A DNA stretch of 33,265 nucleotides from an uncultured Bacillota bacterium (lineage in GTDB: Bacteria > Bacillota_I > Bacilli_A > Erysipelotrichales > Erysipelotrichaceae), in NCBI GenBank assembly GCA_949298975.1, contig CASFYR010000046.1, forward strand, positions 1 through 33,265, written 5' to 3'. The stretch's first letter is position 1; each line of letters opens with the position of its first letter. The notes under the pieces are model-generated. The model saw nothing but the letters and a program-made list of their open reading frames with translations. It was not told where the DNA came from and did not search any database. Positions 1 to 7,483 of the stretch are shown piece after piece. The translations under genes and the position numbers were made by a program.

Positions 1-4
1 CTCT

Positions 5-439
5 ATGATGGATAATGAATTAAAACGGGCGATCATTTTAGATCACTATCAAAACCCTCACAACAAAGGATTGATCGATGATCCTTCATACAAAAAAGTT
101 CACATGGCTTCTGATTCCTGTATTGACGATATTACCGTTGCCATTAAAATTATTGATGACCAGGTGGCCGATGTACGCTTTGACGGAGTCGGCTGCACGA
201 TCGCTACCTCTTCCACTTCGATCATGTCGGAGCTGATCAAGGGCAAAAGCACGGACGAGGCCTTAAAGCTCATTGATGAGTATTATGCAATGATCGACGA
301 TAAACCGTTTGACGCTGAATTGCTGGAAGAAGCCAATGCCTTTGACACGCTTTGTCAGCAAGCTAATCGGATCAAGTGCGGCACGATCGGAATCAAGGCG
401 ATGAATATGTTACTAAGAGAGTATAAGAATGAAGAATAA
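5..439 (+). CDS. sufU: SufU-type iron-sulfur assembly zinc protein
   Basis: SufU is the zinc-dependent sulfurtransferase partner that takes persulfide sulfur from the cysteine desulfurase SufS and passes it to the SufBCD scaffold in the cytoplasm. The 144-residue length fits the family. The expected zinc ligands are present: Cys39 and Asp41 in DSCIDD, Cys64 in [10 protein letters not shown], and Cys125 in RIKCGTI. The usual scaffold motif A-S-A-S is here [13 protein letters not shown]. The gene begins four bases into the window, so its ribosome binding site and the expected upstream sufS are out of view; ATG at 5 or at 8 could be the start. It overlaps sufB by 11 bases, so the two are translationally coupled in the usual sufCDSUB order. 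Confidence 0.93.
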   Translation: MMDNELKRAIILDHYQNPHNKGLIDDPSYKKVHMASDSCIDDITVAIKIIDDQVADVRFDGVGCTIATSSTSIMSELIKGKSTDEALKLIDEYYAMIDDKPFDAELLEEANAFDTLCQQANRIKCGTIGIKAMNMLLREYKNEE

Positions 440-1832
440 AGAAATTATTAAAAGTCAGGATGATTACCGTTACGGGTTTCATGATGATGATATCAGCGTC
501 TTTAAAACGCAAAAGGGACTGAGCGAAGATGTTATCAAAGCGATATCCAAAGCCAAAGATGAACCGGAATGGATGCTGGATATCCGGCTTAAGGCATATC
601 GTCAGTTTGTCAAAATGCCTTTGCCTTCTTTTGGACCTGATTTAAGCGAGATTGATTTTGATGATTTTACTTATTATATCAAACCGGCCGACAAGGTAGC
701 CGATGACTGGAGCGAAGTGCCAAAGACGATCAAGGAAACCTTTAACCGGCTTAAAATTCCTGAAGCAGAACAGAAATTTTTGGCCGGGGTATCGACACAG
801 TATGAATCGGAAGTCGTATATCACAATATGCTAAAAGAGGTAGAAGAGGCCGGGGTCATCTTTTATGATACTGATACGGCTTTAAAGAAGTGCCCTGAGA
901 TTTTTAAGGAATATTTTGGCAAAGTCGTGCCTTATACCGACAATAAATTTGCCGCTTTAAATACGGCGGTATGGTCCGGCGGTTCATTTATCTATGTGCC
1001 AAAGGGAGTAAAACTCAAAAAACCACTGCAGTCTTATTTCCGGATCAACTCGGAAGCGATGGGACAGTTTGAAAGAACGCTGATCATTGTTGAAGATGAA
1101 GCTGATCTTCATTATGTTGAAGGATGCACGGCGCCCCGTTATTCCAAGGATTCACTGCATGCCGCTATCGTTGAGATCTTTGTCGGCAAAAATGCCAAAT
1201 GCCGTTATTCGACCGTGCAAAATTGGTCGCCTAATATCCTGAATCTCGTCACCAAGCGCTCTTATGTCAAAGAAAACGGGATCATGGAATGGATCGACGG
1301 CAATATCGGCTCCCATATCAATATGAAATATCCGGCTTGTATTTTAGCGGAAGATTATGCTAAAGGTGTCTGTATATCAATTGCCGTGGCTTCCCGAGAT
1401 CAGTATCAGGATGCCGGGGCCAAGATGATCCATCTTGGCAAGCACACATCCTCAACAATCATCTCCAAGTCGCTGTCAAGGACCGGCGGCAAGGTCAATT
1501 ATCGCGGCATGGTCTCTTTTGGTAAAAATGCTGACTATGCCAAGGCCAAGGTTGAATGCGATACGCTGATCCTTGATGATTTATCCGCCAGCGATACCAT
1601 CCCGGTAAATATCGTCAATAACGCTACTTCAACGGTCGAGCATGAAGCGACGGTCTCCAAGATTTCCGAGGAGCAGTTATTCTATCTGATGTCAAGAGGA
1701 TTAAGCGAAGCTGATGCGACCCAGATGATCATTTTGGGTTTTATCGAGCCTTTCACTAAAGAATTGCCAATGGAATATGCGGTCGAACTTAATCAACTGT
1801 TAAAAATTAATATGGAGGGATCTATTGGATAA
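429..1832 (+). CDS. sufB: SufB, Fe-S cluster scaffold subunit
   Basis: SufB is the scaffold subunit of the SufBCD complex on which Fe-S clusters are built with sulfur delivered by SufU. The 467-residue protein has the whole family layout: an N-terminal helical region, the right-handed parallel beta-helix core (for example [20 protein letters not shown] and [24 protein letters not shown]), and the conserved C-terminal part [16 protein letters not shown] followed by [23 protein letters not shown]. The start ATG lies inside the end of sufU. This is the last gene of the SUF operon: a strong hairpin follows five bases after the stop codon. Nothing looks truncated. The assignment is by motif recognition and is very secure. 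Confidence 0.97.
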   Translation: MKNKEIIKSQDDYRYGFHDDDISVFKTQKGLSEDVIKAISKAKDEPEWMLDIRLKAYRQFVKMPLPSFGPDLSEIDFDDFTYYIKPADKVADDWSEVPKTIKETFNRLKIPEAEQKFLAGVSTQYESEVVYHNMLKEVEEAGVIFYDTDTALKKCPEIFKEYFGKVVPYTDNKFAALNTAVWSGGSFIYVPKGVKLKKPLQSYFRINSEAMGQFERTLIIVEDEADLHYVEGCTAPRYSKDSLHAAIVEIFVGKNAKCRYSTVQNWSPNILNLVTKRSYVKENGIMEWIDGNIGSHINMKYPACILAEDYAKGVCISIAVASRDQYQDAGAKMIHLGKHTSSTIISKSLSRTGGKVNYRGMVSFGKNADYAKAKVECDTLILDDLSASDTIPVNIVNNATSTVEHEATVSKISEEQLFYLMSRGLSEADATQMIILGFIEPFTKELPMEYAVELNQLLKINMEGSIG

Positions 1833-1836
1833 AAAT

Positions 1837-1864
1837 AAAAAAATGGGCTGATGTCCATTTTTTT
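1837..1864 (+). terminator. Rho-independent terminator of the suf operon
   Basis: A 12-bp stem (1837-1848 with 1853-1864, one G-T pair) with a TGAT loop has a 3' arm that ends in seven T residues. It starts five bases after the sufB stop codon. Confidence 0.9.
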
Positions 1865-1865
1865 G

Positions 1866-1896
1866 TTGCTTAAAATAGTATTATATAGTACTATTT
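1866..1896 (+). promoter_or_regulatory. Promoter and palindromic operator of the MarR operon
   Basis: An 8-bp perfect inverted repeat AAATAGTA (1873-1880) and TACTATTT (1889-1896), spaced by 8 bases, lies directly before the marR start. A -35-like TTGCTT (1866-1871) is 17 bases from TACTAT (1889-1894), so the repeat covers the likely -10 region. MarR-family repressors commonly bind such imperfectly AT-rich palindromes over their own promoter, so autoregulation is the simplest reading. The exact -10 is uncertain because TATTAT and TATAGT also occur here. Confidence 0.55.
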
Positions 1897-1904
1897 AGAT
1901 AGAT

Positions 1905-2363
1905 ATGAAAAACAATGCCGGTTTTGTGATAGGTCAGATCAAACAAATTCAAGCCAGAGTATTCGAGGTACTGTTGAAAGAAAACGGGTTATCTGATTTC
2001 AATGGTGCTCAGGGACGTATTTTGTACGTTTTATGGCAAGAGGATGGTTTGATGATGAAAGAGATAAGCAACCGTACCAGTTTAGCTAAAACTACTCTTA
2101 CTTCAATGCTTAGAAGAATGAAGGATCAGGGCTTTATATATTATGAACAAAGTGAAAAAGATAATCGCCAAACTTTAATTTTTTTAGCAAAAAAAGCCAG
2201 AGATCTTTTTAATGATTATCAAAATGTATCGGAACAAATGAAGGAGATTTTCTATCGCAATCTATCTGATTTGGAAATAGATCTCTTAGAAGGATTGTTG
2301 GAACGGATTAAAAATAATCTACAAGAAGAGGAGAGAAAAATTCATGAAGCTAATGGTAAGTGA
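1905..2363 (+). CDS. MarR-family transcriptional regulator
   Basis: This is a 152-residue winged-helix regulator of the MarR type. The DNA-binding part is clear: ISNRTSLAKTTLTSMLRRMKDQGFIYYEQSEKDNRQTLIFL holds the helix-turn-helix, the recognition helix and the wing with the family-typical D-x-R. The N- and C-terminal helices would form the dimer interface. The ligand is not predictable. ATG 1905 is the only plausible start because an in-frame stop lies three codons upstream. No good Shine-Dalgarno sequence precedes it, so a very short or absent leader is possible. It overlaps the next gene by 20 bases and heads a three-gene operon with a HAD phosphatase and a flavin-type split-barrel protein, which are therefore its likely targets. 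The operon looks more A+T-rich than the suf genes. Confidence 0.9.
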   Translation: MKNNAGFVIGQIKQIQARVFEVLLKENGLSDFNGAQGRILYVLWQEDGLMMKEISNRTSLAKTTLTSMLRRMKDQGFIYYEQSEKDNRQTLIFLAKKARDLFNDYQNVSEQMKEIFYRNLSDLEIDLLEGLLERIKNNLQEEERKIHEANGK

Positions 2364-3141
2364 TTTAGATGGTACCCTTTATCCCAAAAACGGCGACCGC
2401 AGACAACTTGTTAGGAATATCAAAGCCATCAAAGAATGGGTAAATAGAGGAAATAAGTTTGCTGTAGCTACCGCCAGGGGCGAACATCATTACGTCGAAT
2501 TAAAAAAGACGATTGGAATGGAGGTTAATTTTATTGGCGCCAATGGCTCCTCGATAGTTTTCGAAGACGGCCAGAAAATTGTCAAAGATTTTGCTTGTCA
2601 GATTTATATCGATCTTTGTCATTATCTAAAAGCAAATAACATAAATGCTACAGCGGCAATCGGTTATGAAGGTGAATGGTTATGGTCGTCGAAAAGTAAC
2701 TTTCCTATCGGCAGCGGCATTTTTTCTTCAGAAACAGAAAAGGATATTAAGACAGTCGATTTATCAGTACTCGATCCTGAATATCCATTACAGATGATTC
2801 AGGTTTTTGTTGCTCAAAAGGAATTGCACAATCTTCGAAAAATGATTGAAAAACTTGCGTTACCAGTAACTATCACTCGAAGCGATGATTATTTGCTTAA
2901 TCTTTGTCCGCCTGATTCATCAAAAGGAATAGCCATCGAAATGATAATGGATAAATACTCTATTGATAAAGAGAATCTGATAACGGTCGGAGATTCGGAA
3001 AATGATATTCCGATGTTTACCATAGCTAAACGCAGTTATTGTATCGATCATGCCGAAAGTGTCGTTTTGTGTCAGGCAACTTTCCCCGCTAGATCATTAG
3101 AAGCAGCAATAAGAAAGGAAATGCAGTATGACGAAAATTAA
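2344..3141 (+). CDS. Cof-type HAD phosphatase (HAD-IIB)
   Basis: This is a haloacid-dehalogenase superfamily phosphatase of the Cof/YwpJ class, usually acting on phosphorylated sugars, sugar alcohols or cofactors such as FMN and PLP. All four motifs are visible: DLDGT with the nucleophile Asp7 and acid Asp9, Thr43 in the TARG motif II, Lys194 in SSKGIAIEMI, and GDSENDIPMF with Asp217 and Asp221. The C2-type cap lies between motifs II and III (roughly residues 80-190). At 265 residues it has normal length. A Shine-Dalgarno sequence (GAGGAGAG) lies in the end of marR, which it overlaps. Its partner downstream resembles FMN-binding oxidases, so a flavin or pyridoxal phosphate substrate is possible but not shown. 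Confidence 0.88.
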   Translation: MKLMVSDLDGTLYPKNGDRRQLVRNIKAIKEWVNRGNKFAVATARGEHHYVELKKTIGMEVNFIGANGSSIVFEDGQKIVKDFACQIYIDLCHYLKANNINATAAIGYEGEWLWSSKSNFPIGSGIFSSETEKDIKTVDLSVLDPEYPLQMIQVFVAQKELHNLRKMIEKLALPVTITRSDDYLLNLCPPDSSKGIAIEMIMDKYSIDKENLITVGDSENDIPMFTIAKRSYCIDHAESVVLCQATFPARSLEAAIRKEMQYDEN

Positions 3142-3628
3142 AGTAATCAGATATAAAGAATGGATCAAAGGAAAATGGTATCAAAAGAAAATGGCAACAC
3201 CAGATCAAAACAAAATGATTATTGATCAAATAAAAGGTTTGTTGCGTTCCGAAAAGACGATGATCGTATCTTATCGACATGATGATCAGATAATATCTAA
3301 AGCGATGTATATTGCCAGACATAACGATTTTTTTGAGTTGTGGGCTAATACAGATCTGACTTCCGATATGGTAAGCAATCTGAATGACGGCGAAATTTTT
3401 GCTTTGTACCTGTTTGACAAATTAAATATTCGAGGCTTACTTTTGCAGGGCAAAGCAGAAATCGAGACCGACTTTAATATTATTCAGCAATGCTTTAAAA
3501 CAGATATGACTGATTGGTATGACGGCGGTATCAGAAGCGAGGATTATGTCGTCTTAAAATTTATTGTAACAAATATTAAATATTTTGCTGATTCGGCAGA
3601 AACACACTTGGAAATTGAACGGCAATAG
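3128..3628 (+). CDS. Pyridoxamine-oxidase-like FMN-binding split-barrel protein
   Basis: This 166-residue protein reads like the general-stress-protein-26 branch of the pyridoxamine 5'-phosphate oxidase superfamily. The likeness is in the order of elements: a helix, a beta hairpin around TMIVSYRHDDQIISKAMYIARHNDFFELWANTDLTSDMVSNLNDG, a mid-domain GLLLQGKAEIETD, and the typical late motif DYVVLKFIVTNIKYFAD. Such proteins bind FMN or related flavins, or F420 or heme in other branches, as dimers. The sequence is divergent, so cofactor use is unproven. It overlaps the HAD gene by 14 bases and is the last gene of the MarR operon; a clear terminator is not seen after it. Confidence 0.65.
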   Translation: MTKIKVIRYKEWIKGKWYQKKMATPDQNKMIIDQIKGLLRSEKTMIVSYRHDDQIISKAMYIARHNDFFELWANTDLTSDMVSNLNDGEIFALYLFDKLNIRGLLLQGKAEIETDFNIIQQCFKTDMTDWYDGGIRSEDYVVLKFIVTNIKYFADSAETHLEIERQ

Positions 3629-3676
3629 GATAAAATAAAGATAATTTTAAAATATTGTTTTTATTTGGAGGTTTTG

Positions 3677-4276
3677 ATGCCTAAAGTAAGTTATTCCCAA
3701 AAAGACCGTGCGAAAATCCAAGAAGAACTGATTAAGGTTACTTTGTCACTGCTGGCCGAAAAAGGAATGAAGCATACTACGGTTGAGAATGTATATGGAA
3801 CGGTTGGCATTTCCCGGACCTTTTTCTATACTTTCTTTGCTTCTAAAGAAGATCTGATTATCGCAACTCTTTACTATCAGCAACCCAAAATTATTGCCTA
3901 CGCCACTTTGCTGGCACAAACTTACGCTTCGGATCTGCCGGAAGCTTTAAGACAGTTTTTGCGCTCGTGTGTTCAAGGCGAAAAGAAGGGCATCGCGGTT
4001 CTTTCGATCGCTGATCAACAGCAACTTTTTAAGAAAATATCACAATCTTCTTATGAACTATTTCGGCAGCGTCAATTTAAATTATTTAGTGATCTGTTAA
4101 CTATTTTTGGGGTTGAACCGAACTTGGAAATAGTGGGTATTTTTACTAATTTGAGTTTGGCGCTGATGGTAATTCGTAAGGCCGTTCCTGATGATTTGCC
4201 GCTTTTAGTGGCAGATACCATTGATAAAACAGTTGAGATTCAGATTGAGGGGATTATTGCTTATTTGTATCAATAG
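3677..4276 (+). CDS. TetR-family transcriptional regulator
   Basis: This is a TetR-type repressor of 199 residues. Residues about 10-60 form the DNA-binding domain: KVTLSLLAEKGMKHTTVENVYGTVGISRTFFYTFFASKEDLI, with the typical helix-turn-helix and F-Y-x-x-F-x-S-K-E-x-L ending. The C-terminal ligand domain is not recognisable. The open frame continues upstream to a TTG, but GGAGG (3667-3671) lies six bases before ATG 3677, which decides the start. It stands alone between the MarR operon and an unknown gene on the same strand. Neighbouring genes offer no obvious efflux pump as a target. The 48 bases before it contain no strong promoter that I can define. Confidence 0.88.
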   Translation: MPKVSYSQKDRAKIQEELIKVTLSLLAEKGMKHTTVENVYGTVGISRTFFYTFFASKEDLIIATLYYQQPKIIAYATLLAQTYASDLPEALRQFLRSCVQGEKKGIAVLSIADQQQLFKKISQSSYELFRQRQFKLFSDLLTIFGVEPNLEIVGIFTNLSLALMVIRKAVPDDLPLLVADTIDKTVEIQIEGIIAYLYQ

Positions 4277-4355
4277 GCGAATATATTATTTTTTACTTTA
4301 AATAAAAACATTTTTTAAAAAATATATTTATTTATGTTTATAAAAGGAGACAAAG
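4277..4355 (+). promoter_or_regulatory. A+T-rich gap with a perfect 14-base palindrome
   Basis: This 79-base gap is almost all A and T. It contains ATTTTTTAAAAAAT (4310-4323), a perfect palindrome. It could be a weak terminator for the tetR gene or an operator; AAAGGAG just before 4356 is the ribosome binding site of the next gene. Confidence 0.35.
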
Positions 4356-4841
4356 ATGGGATTATTTTCAAAATTATTTAAGGGACCAGAAATCGATCTG
4401 GCCAAAAGTGCGGCCAACGCCAAAAAGATGCGTGATCTTTTTAACAGCAAAGTAAAAGACGGCGATCGCTATCGTTTGATCTTTGGTTACACTGAAGATG
4501 TCAGCCGGTTTAATTTTATGATCGTCCATGGCAGCAAGACTCAGATCGGCAATTTGATCGTCGGCTGGTGTGAAAGAGATAATGTCATTGTCATTTTGCC
4601 GACAGTTCCGGATCTAAGTTCATGCGGCGAAGCGGTATATTACTATCACAGCGAAATATTCAAGGCCTATCGGAATAAATATCCGACCGACGCTTTCGTC
4701 ATTTATCCGGACAAAAACGGTTATATCGCTATCAACGCCTATGACTGGCTTGAAGATGAGACGCTTTATGTTTATGTCGAACAAAGCGATGCTCTAACAG
4801 CTTTTTCAGCTTTTTTCCATAATTCCTTCACTAAGAAATAA
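4356..4841 (+). CDS. Conserved-looking protein of unknown function
   Basis: I do not recognise this 161-residue protein. It begins MGLFSKLFKGPE, a small amphipathic start seen in many cytoplasmic proteins of unknown role, and has no signal peptide or membrane segment. A run of hydrophobic beta strands (DRYRLIFGYTEDVSRFNFMIVHG, IGNLIVGWCERDNVIVILPTV, AFVIYPDKNGYIAINAYDWL, LYVYVEQ) suggests a compact alpha/beta fold. Two cysteines (in GWCERD and LSSCGEA) are not in a metal-binding pattern. A good ribosome binding site (AAAGGAG) and coding-like codon use support it as a real gene. It lies alone between tetR and a membrane protein/XRE operon; whether TetR controls it is unknown. Confidence 0.8.
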   Translation: MGLFSKLFKGPEIDLAKSAANAKKMRDLFNSKVKDGDRYRLIFGYTEDVSRFNFMIVHGSKTQIGNLIVGWCERDNVIVILPTVPDLSSCGEAVYYYHSEIFKAYRNKYPTDAFVIYPDKNGYIAINAYDWLEDETLYVYVEQSDALTAFSAFFHNSFTKK

Positions 4842-4851
4842 GCAGAGACCC

Positions 4852-4865
4852 TTATTGGCCAATAA
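4852..4865. repeat. Perfect 14-base palindrome TTATTGGCCAATAA
   Basis: The palindrome lies 10 bases after the stop of the 4356 gene and 16 bases before the promoter of the next operon. It has no T-tract after it, so it is a poor terminator. An operator or a processing hairpin is possible. Confidence 0.5.
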
Positions 4866-4880
4866 AACTTTACATGTATG

Positions 4881-4909
4881 TTGACAAGTAAACTTGTCAG
4901 ATATATACT
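4881..4909 (+). promoter_or_regulatory. Strong promoter with the -35 box inside a palindromic operator
   Basis: TTGACA (4881-4886) and TATACT (4904-4909) are separated by exactly 17 bases. The perfect inverted repeat TGACAAGT-AA-ACTTGTCA (4882-4899) covers most of the -35 box and the spacer. A related palindrome AAGTATACTT (4919-4928) follows, and both carry ACTTG-type half-sites (ACTTGTCA and ACTTGGCA). Since the operon encodes an XRE regulator, autorepression at this site is likely. Confidence 0.75.
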
Positions 4910-4946
4910 GAAAATGCAAAGTATACTTGGCAACAGGAGGATTTTG

Positions 4947-5258
4947 ATGAAAAAAGAAGAGATTTTAGCTAAAAGCCGGATGGAGAAAACCGACGAAGGG
5001 ATTCTTAATGCCGAAAACAAGGGTATGCATTATGGCGTTATCGCCTTTTCAGCAGTATTTATCTTCATTGTAGTTATAAATATTATATCCGGCATCAGCA
5101 ATTATGCACCCTTTGCAATGTTTTGGGCTTTTTTAGCGGCTGAAGCTTATCCGCGTTACTGTTTCGCTAAAGATAAGGGATATTTGTGGAAAACGATCTT
5201 AAGCGCTATTGCCAGTTTATTATTTCTCTTGTTATATTTTATAGAAACGGTGGACTGA
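4947..5258 (+). CDS. Small membrane protein co-transcribed with an XRE regulator
   Basis: This 103-residue protein has a charged N-terminus (MKKEEILAKSRMEKTDEGILNAENKG) and then three hydrophobic segments, around residues 29-48, 53-68 and 80-97. It resembles the DUF6442-type small membrane proteins that commonly sit directly before a short XRE repressor in Firmicutes; the name is from memory and tentative. The frame is open further upstream, but AGGAGG (4935-4940) six bases before ATG 4947 sets this start, and the earlier ATG lies in the promoter. The stop codon is three bases before the XRE start. The protein may sense a signal and modulate the regulator, but this is inferred only from context. 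Confidence 0.85.
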   Translation: MKKEEILAKSRMEKTDEGILNAENKGMHYGVIAFSAVFIFIVVINIISGISNYAPFAMFWAFLAAEAYPRYCFAKDKGYLWKTILSAIASLLFLLLYFIETVD

Positions 5259-5261
5259 TCC

Positions 5262-5471
5262 ATGGATGAGAAGCTTGTCTTAAAAAACAATTTAAAAGCG
5301 GCACGCACGGAAAAAAGACTTTCACAGCAGGCTTTGGCTGATCTCATCGGCGTTTCCCGCAATACCATCTCTTCAATTGAAAACGGACAGTTCAATCCAA
5401 CAGCCAAGCTGGCTTTGATTATTTGTATTGCTTTGGATAAAAAATTTGAAGAATTATTTTATTTTGATTGA
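5262..5471 (+). CDS. XRE/Cro-family small transcriptional regulator
   Basis: This 69-residue protein is almost entirely a helix-turn-helix of the Cro/C1 type: LKAARTEKRLSQQALADLIGVSRNTISSIENGQFNPTAKLALIICIALDKKFEELF, with SQQALADLIGVSRNTISSIE forming the two DNA-contacting helices. Such short regulators usually act as dimers. The upstream membrane protein gene ends three bases before its ATG, so the two are one operon. The palindrome over the operon promoter is the obvious candidate binding site. No terminator was found after it; the next promoter, for the threonine T-box, starts about 20 bases later. Confidence 0.92.
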   Translation: MDEKLVLKNNLKAARTEKRLSQQALADLIGVSRNTISSIENGQFNPTAKLALIICIALDKKFEELFYFD

Positions 5472-5492
5472 GCAGTAATTAAAGTAAAATAA

Positions 5493-5520
5493 TTGACTTT
5501 CCTATAAAAAACAATATACT
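5493..5520 (+). promoter_or_regulatory. Promoter of the thrS T-box transcript
   Basis: TTGACT (5493-5498) and TATACT (5515-5520) are spaced by 16 bases. This puts the transcript start near 5527, just before the T-box leader. Confidence 0.7.
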
Positions 5521-5526
5521 AAAAGA

Positions 5527-5725
5527 GTAAAAACGATGAATAAGACAAGATCTTATCGTGAAAGATAAAGAGAGCCTGTGGTTGGTGCAAACAGGATCGG
5601 CAGCGGTAAGGTTACTACTTAGGAGTTGCTCCGTAATGGGAAGCCGCGATCCGGCGTTAAGGAACAGTAATAAATAAAGGTGGGACCTCGCTATCATGCG
5701 ACCTTGGGTCTTGCCTTTTTATTTT
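5527..5725 (+). promoter_or_regulatory. T-box leader sensing tRNA-Thr
   Basis: This is a tRNA-sensing riboswitch. The conserved T-box sequence AAGGTGGGACCTCG is at 5677-5690. Stem I carries AGAGAG and the typical GGTTGGTG distal loop (about 5570-5590) closed by CCTGT/ACAGG. In the expected position 3' of that loop, after GGTAAGGTT, is ACT (5614-5616), a threonine codon and the likely specifier. The same spacing from the distal helix is seen, within one base, in the trpS leader in this window. When uncharged tRNA-Thr pairs with the specifier and the T-box bulge, the antiterminator forms and thrS is expressed. Confidence 0.9.
5676..5720 (+). terminator. Regulated terminator of the thrS T-box
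   Basis: The 5' arm (5676-5688), which includes the T-box sequence itself, pairs over 13 positions with 5706-5718, using several G-T pairs. A T-run follows (5716-5720). It competes with the antiterminator. Confidence 0.8.
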
Positions 5726-5737
5726 AAGGAGGTAATT

Positions 5738-7483
5738 ATGGTTAATATCAAAGAAGATCAGCATCTTAATACGCTTAATCACTCGTGTGCTCATTTATTG
5801 GCACAGGCTGTATCCCATCTTTATCCGGGCGCTAAATTCTGGGTCGGGCCGGTGATCAGCGACGGCTTTTACTATGATATGGATCTTGGCGATGTCTCGC
5901 TCAAAGAAGAAGATCTGGCGGCAATTGAAAAAGAGATGAAAAAAATTGCCAAAGACGGCAAGAAGATCGTTCGTCATGAACTAAGCAAAGAAGAAGCCTT
6001 GGCGATGTTTAAGGATGATCCTTACAAGATCGATCTGATCAATAACATGGATGAAGCTGATACGGTTATTTCTTGCTATACCCAAGGTGATTTTACCGAT
6101 CTATGCCGGGGCCCGCATGTTGCAAGTGTCAAAGAATTGAAGCATTTTAAACTTTTAAAGGTTTCGGGGGCTTACTATAAAAACGATGCCAAAAACAAAA
6201 TGCTGCAAAGGGTATATGGGGTTTGCTATGACAGCAAGGAAGATCTTGACGCTCATTTGTATATGCTGGAGGAAGCCAAGAAGCGGGATCACCGCAAATT
6301 AGGCAAAGAGCTGGGTCTTTTCATGATCAGTGAATATGCTCCCGGCTGTCCGTTCTTTTTGCCAAACGGGATGATCTTGCGTAATCAGTTAGAGAATTTC
6401 TGGTATGAAGAACATACTAAAGCCGGCTATGTGTTTATCAAATCACCGATCATCATGTCAAGAGAATTATGGGAGACTTCCGGGCACTGGGATCATTACC
6501 GTAACAATATGTATACGACAAAAGTTGACGAACATGATTTCGCCATCAAACCGATGAACTGTCCGGGATCGCTTCTGGTCTATAAGAACGGCCTGCATTC
6601 TTACCGCGATCTGCCGATCAGAATGGGCGAGCTCGGTCTTGTGCACCGCCATGAAGCCAGCGGCGCCTTAAATGGTCTTTTCAGAGTGCGCTCTTTCACG
6701 CAGGATGATGCTCACATTTTTATGCGGGAAGATCAGACGGAAAGCGAAGTCATCCGATTGATTGAATTTATTGACAAGTTCTATAAAGTGTTCGGTTTGA
6801 CCTATGACATCGAGTTATCGACAAGACCAGATGAAGGCTATATCGGATCGATCGACACTTGGGATCGGGCGGAAAAGGCTTTAAGTGACGCTTGTCATCA
6901 TGCCGGCAAGGAATGTAAAGTTAATCCGGGCGATGGGGCTTTCTATGGCCCGAAACTTGATTTCCATGTCCATGACAGCTTAAATCGGGTTTGGCAGTGT
7001 GCCACGATCCAGTTGGATATGAACCTGCCGGAGCGTTTTGATATCAGTTATATTGACGAAAATGGCGAAAAGAAACGGCCGTTAATGCTGCACCGGGTCG
7101 TCTTTGGTTCGATTGAGCGTTTTATTGGGATCATAATCGAACATTTTGGCGGAGCTTTCCCGTTGTGGCTGGCACCAAAACAGGTTGTCATCGTCCCGGT
7201 TCATCATGAAAAGCATCTCGCTTATGCCAAGAAGGTCAAAGCAGCTTTGGAAGCTGTTGGTTTAAGAGCTGAGGTCGATGACCGCAACGAAAAACTCGGC
7301 TACCGGGTAAGGGAAGCACAGACAATGAAGGTTCCATATACTTTGGTCGTCGGCGATGGCGAAGAAGCTGACGGAAGCGTTACTGTCCGCCGTTTGAAAC
7401 ACAAGGAGACTGCGTCGATGTCACTTGACGAATGTATCAAATTATTGGATACTATTAATCGTGATAAGACCTATGAAGAATAA
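5738..7483 (+). CDS. thrS: Threonyl-tRNA synthetase lacking the TGS domain
   Basis: It charges tRNA-Thr in the cytoplasm. The start is ATG 5738 after AAGGAGG; the frame is open upstream only within the T-box leader. Residues 1-160 are the editing domain, with HSCAH (15-19) and CRGPH (Cys123, His127) as its metal or catalytic residues. The catalytic domain has MNCPGS (zinc Cys), motif 2 in HRHEASGALNGLFRVRSFTQDDAHIF (zinc His), and motif 3 in MLHRVVFGSIERFIGIIIEH (zinc His). The anticodon-binding domain starts at KQVVIVPV. At 581 residues it is about 60 shorter than the E. coli enzyme: the N-terminal TGS domain is missing, and the protein begins almost at the editing domain. The next gene overlaps its last 11 bases. 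Confidence 0.97.
   Translation: MVNIKEDQHLNTLNHSCAHLLAQAVSHLYPGAKFWVGPVISDGFYYDMDLGDVSLKEEDLAAIEKEMKKIAKDGKKIVRHELSKEEALAMFKDDPYKIDLINNMDEADTVISCYTQGDFTDLCRGPHVASVKELKHFKLLKVSGAYYKNDAKNKMLQRVYGVCYDSKEDLDAHLYMLEEAKKRDHRKLGKELGLFMISEYAPGCPFFLPNGMILRNQLENFWYEEHTKAGYVFIKSPIIMSRELWETSGHWDHYRNNMYTTKVDEHDFAIKPMNCPGSLLVYKNGLHSYRDLPIRMGELGLVHRHEASGALNGLFRVRSFTQDDAHIFMREDQTESEVIRLIEFIDKFYKVFGLTYDIELSTRPDEGYIGSIDTWDRAEKALSDACHHAGKECKVNPGDGAFYGPKLDFHVHDSLNRVWQCATIQLDMNLPERFDISYIDENGEKKRPLMLHRVVFGSIERFIGIIIEHFGGAFPLWLAPKQVVIVPVHHEKHLAYAKKVKAALEAVGLRAEVDDRNEKLGYRVREAQTMKVPYTLVVGDGEEADGSVTVRRLKHKETASMSLDECIKLLDTINRDKTYEE

Noticed and set aside
4772-5020. Minus-strand open frame across the promoter of the membrane protein/XRE operon
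   Set aside because: It crosses the palindromic promoter and both flanking genes and has no ribosome binding site.
5696-5737. Possible N-terminal extension of ThrRS that might replace TGS
   Set aside because: These bases are the T-box terminator and the ribosome binding site, and no TGS-like residues are encoded.
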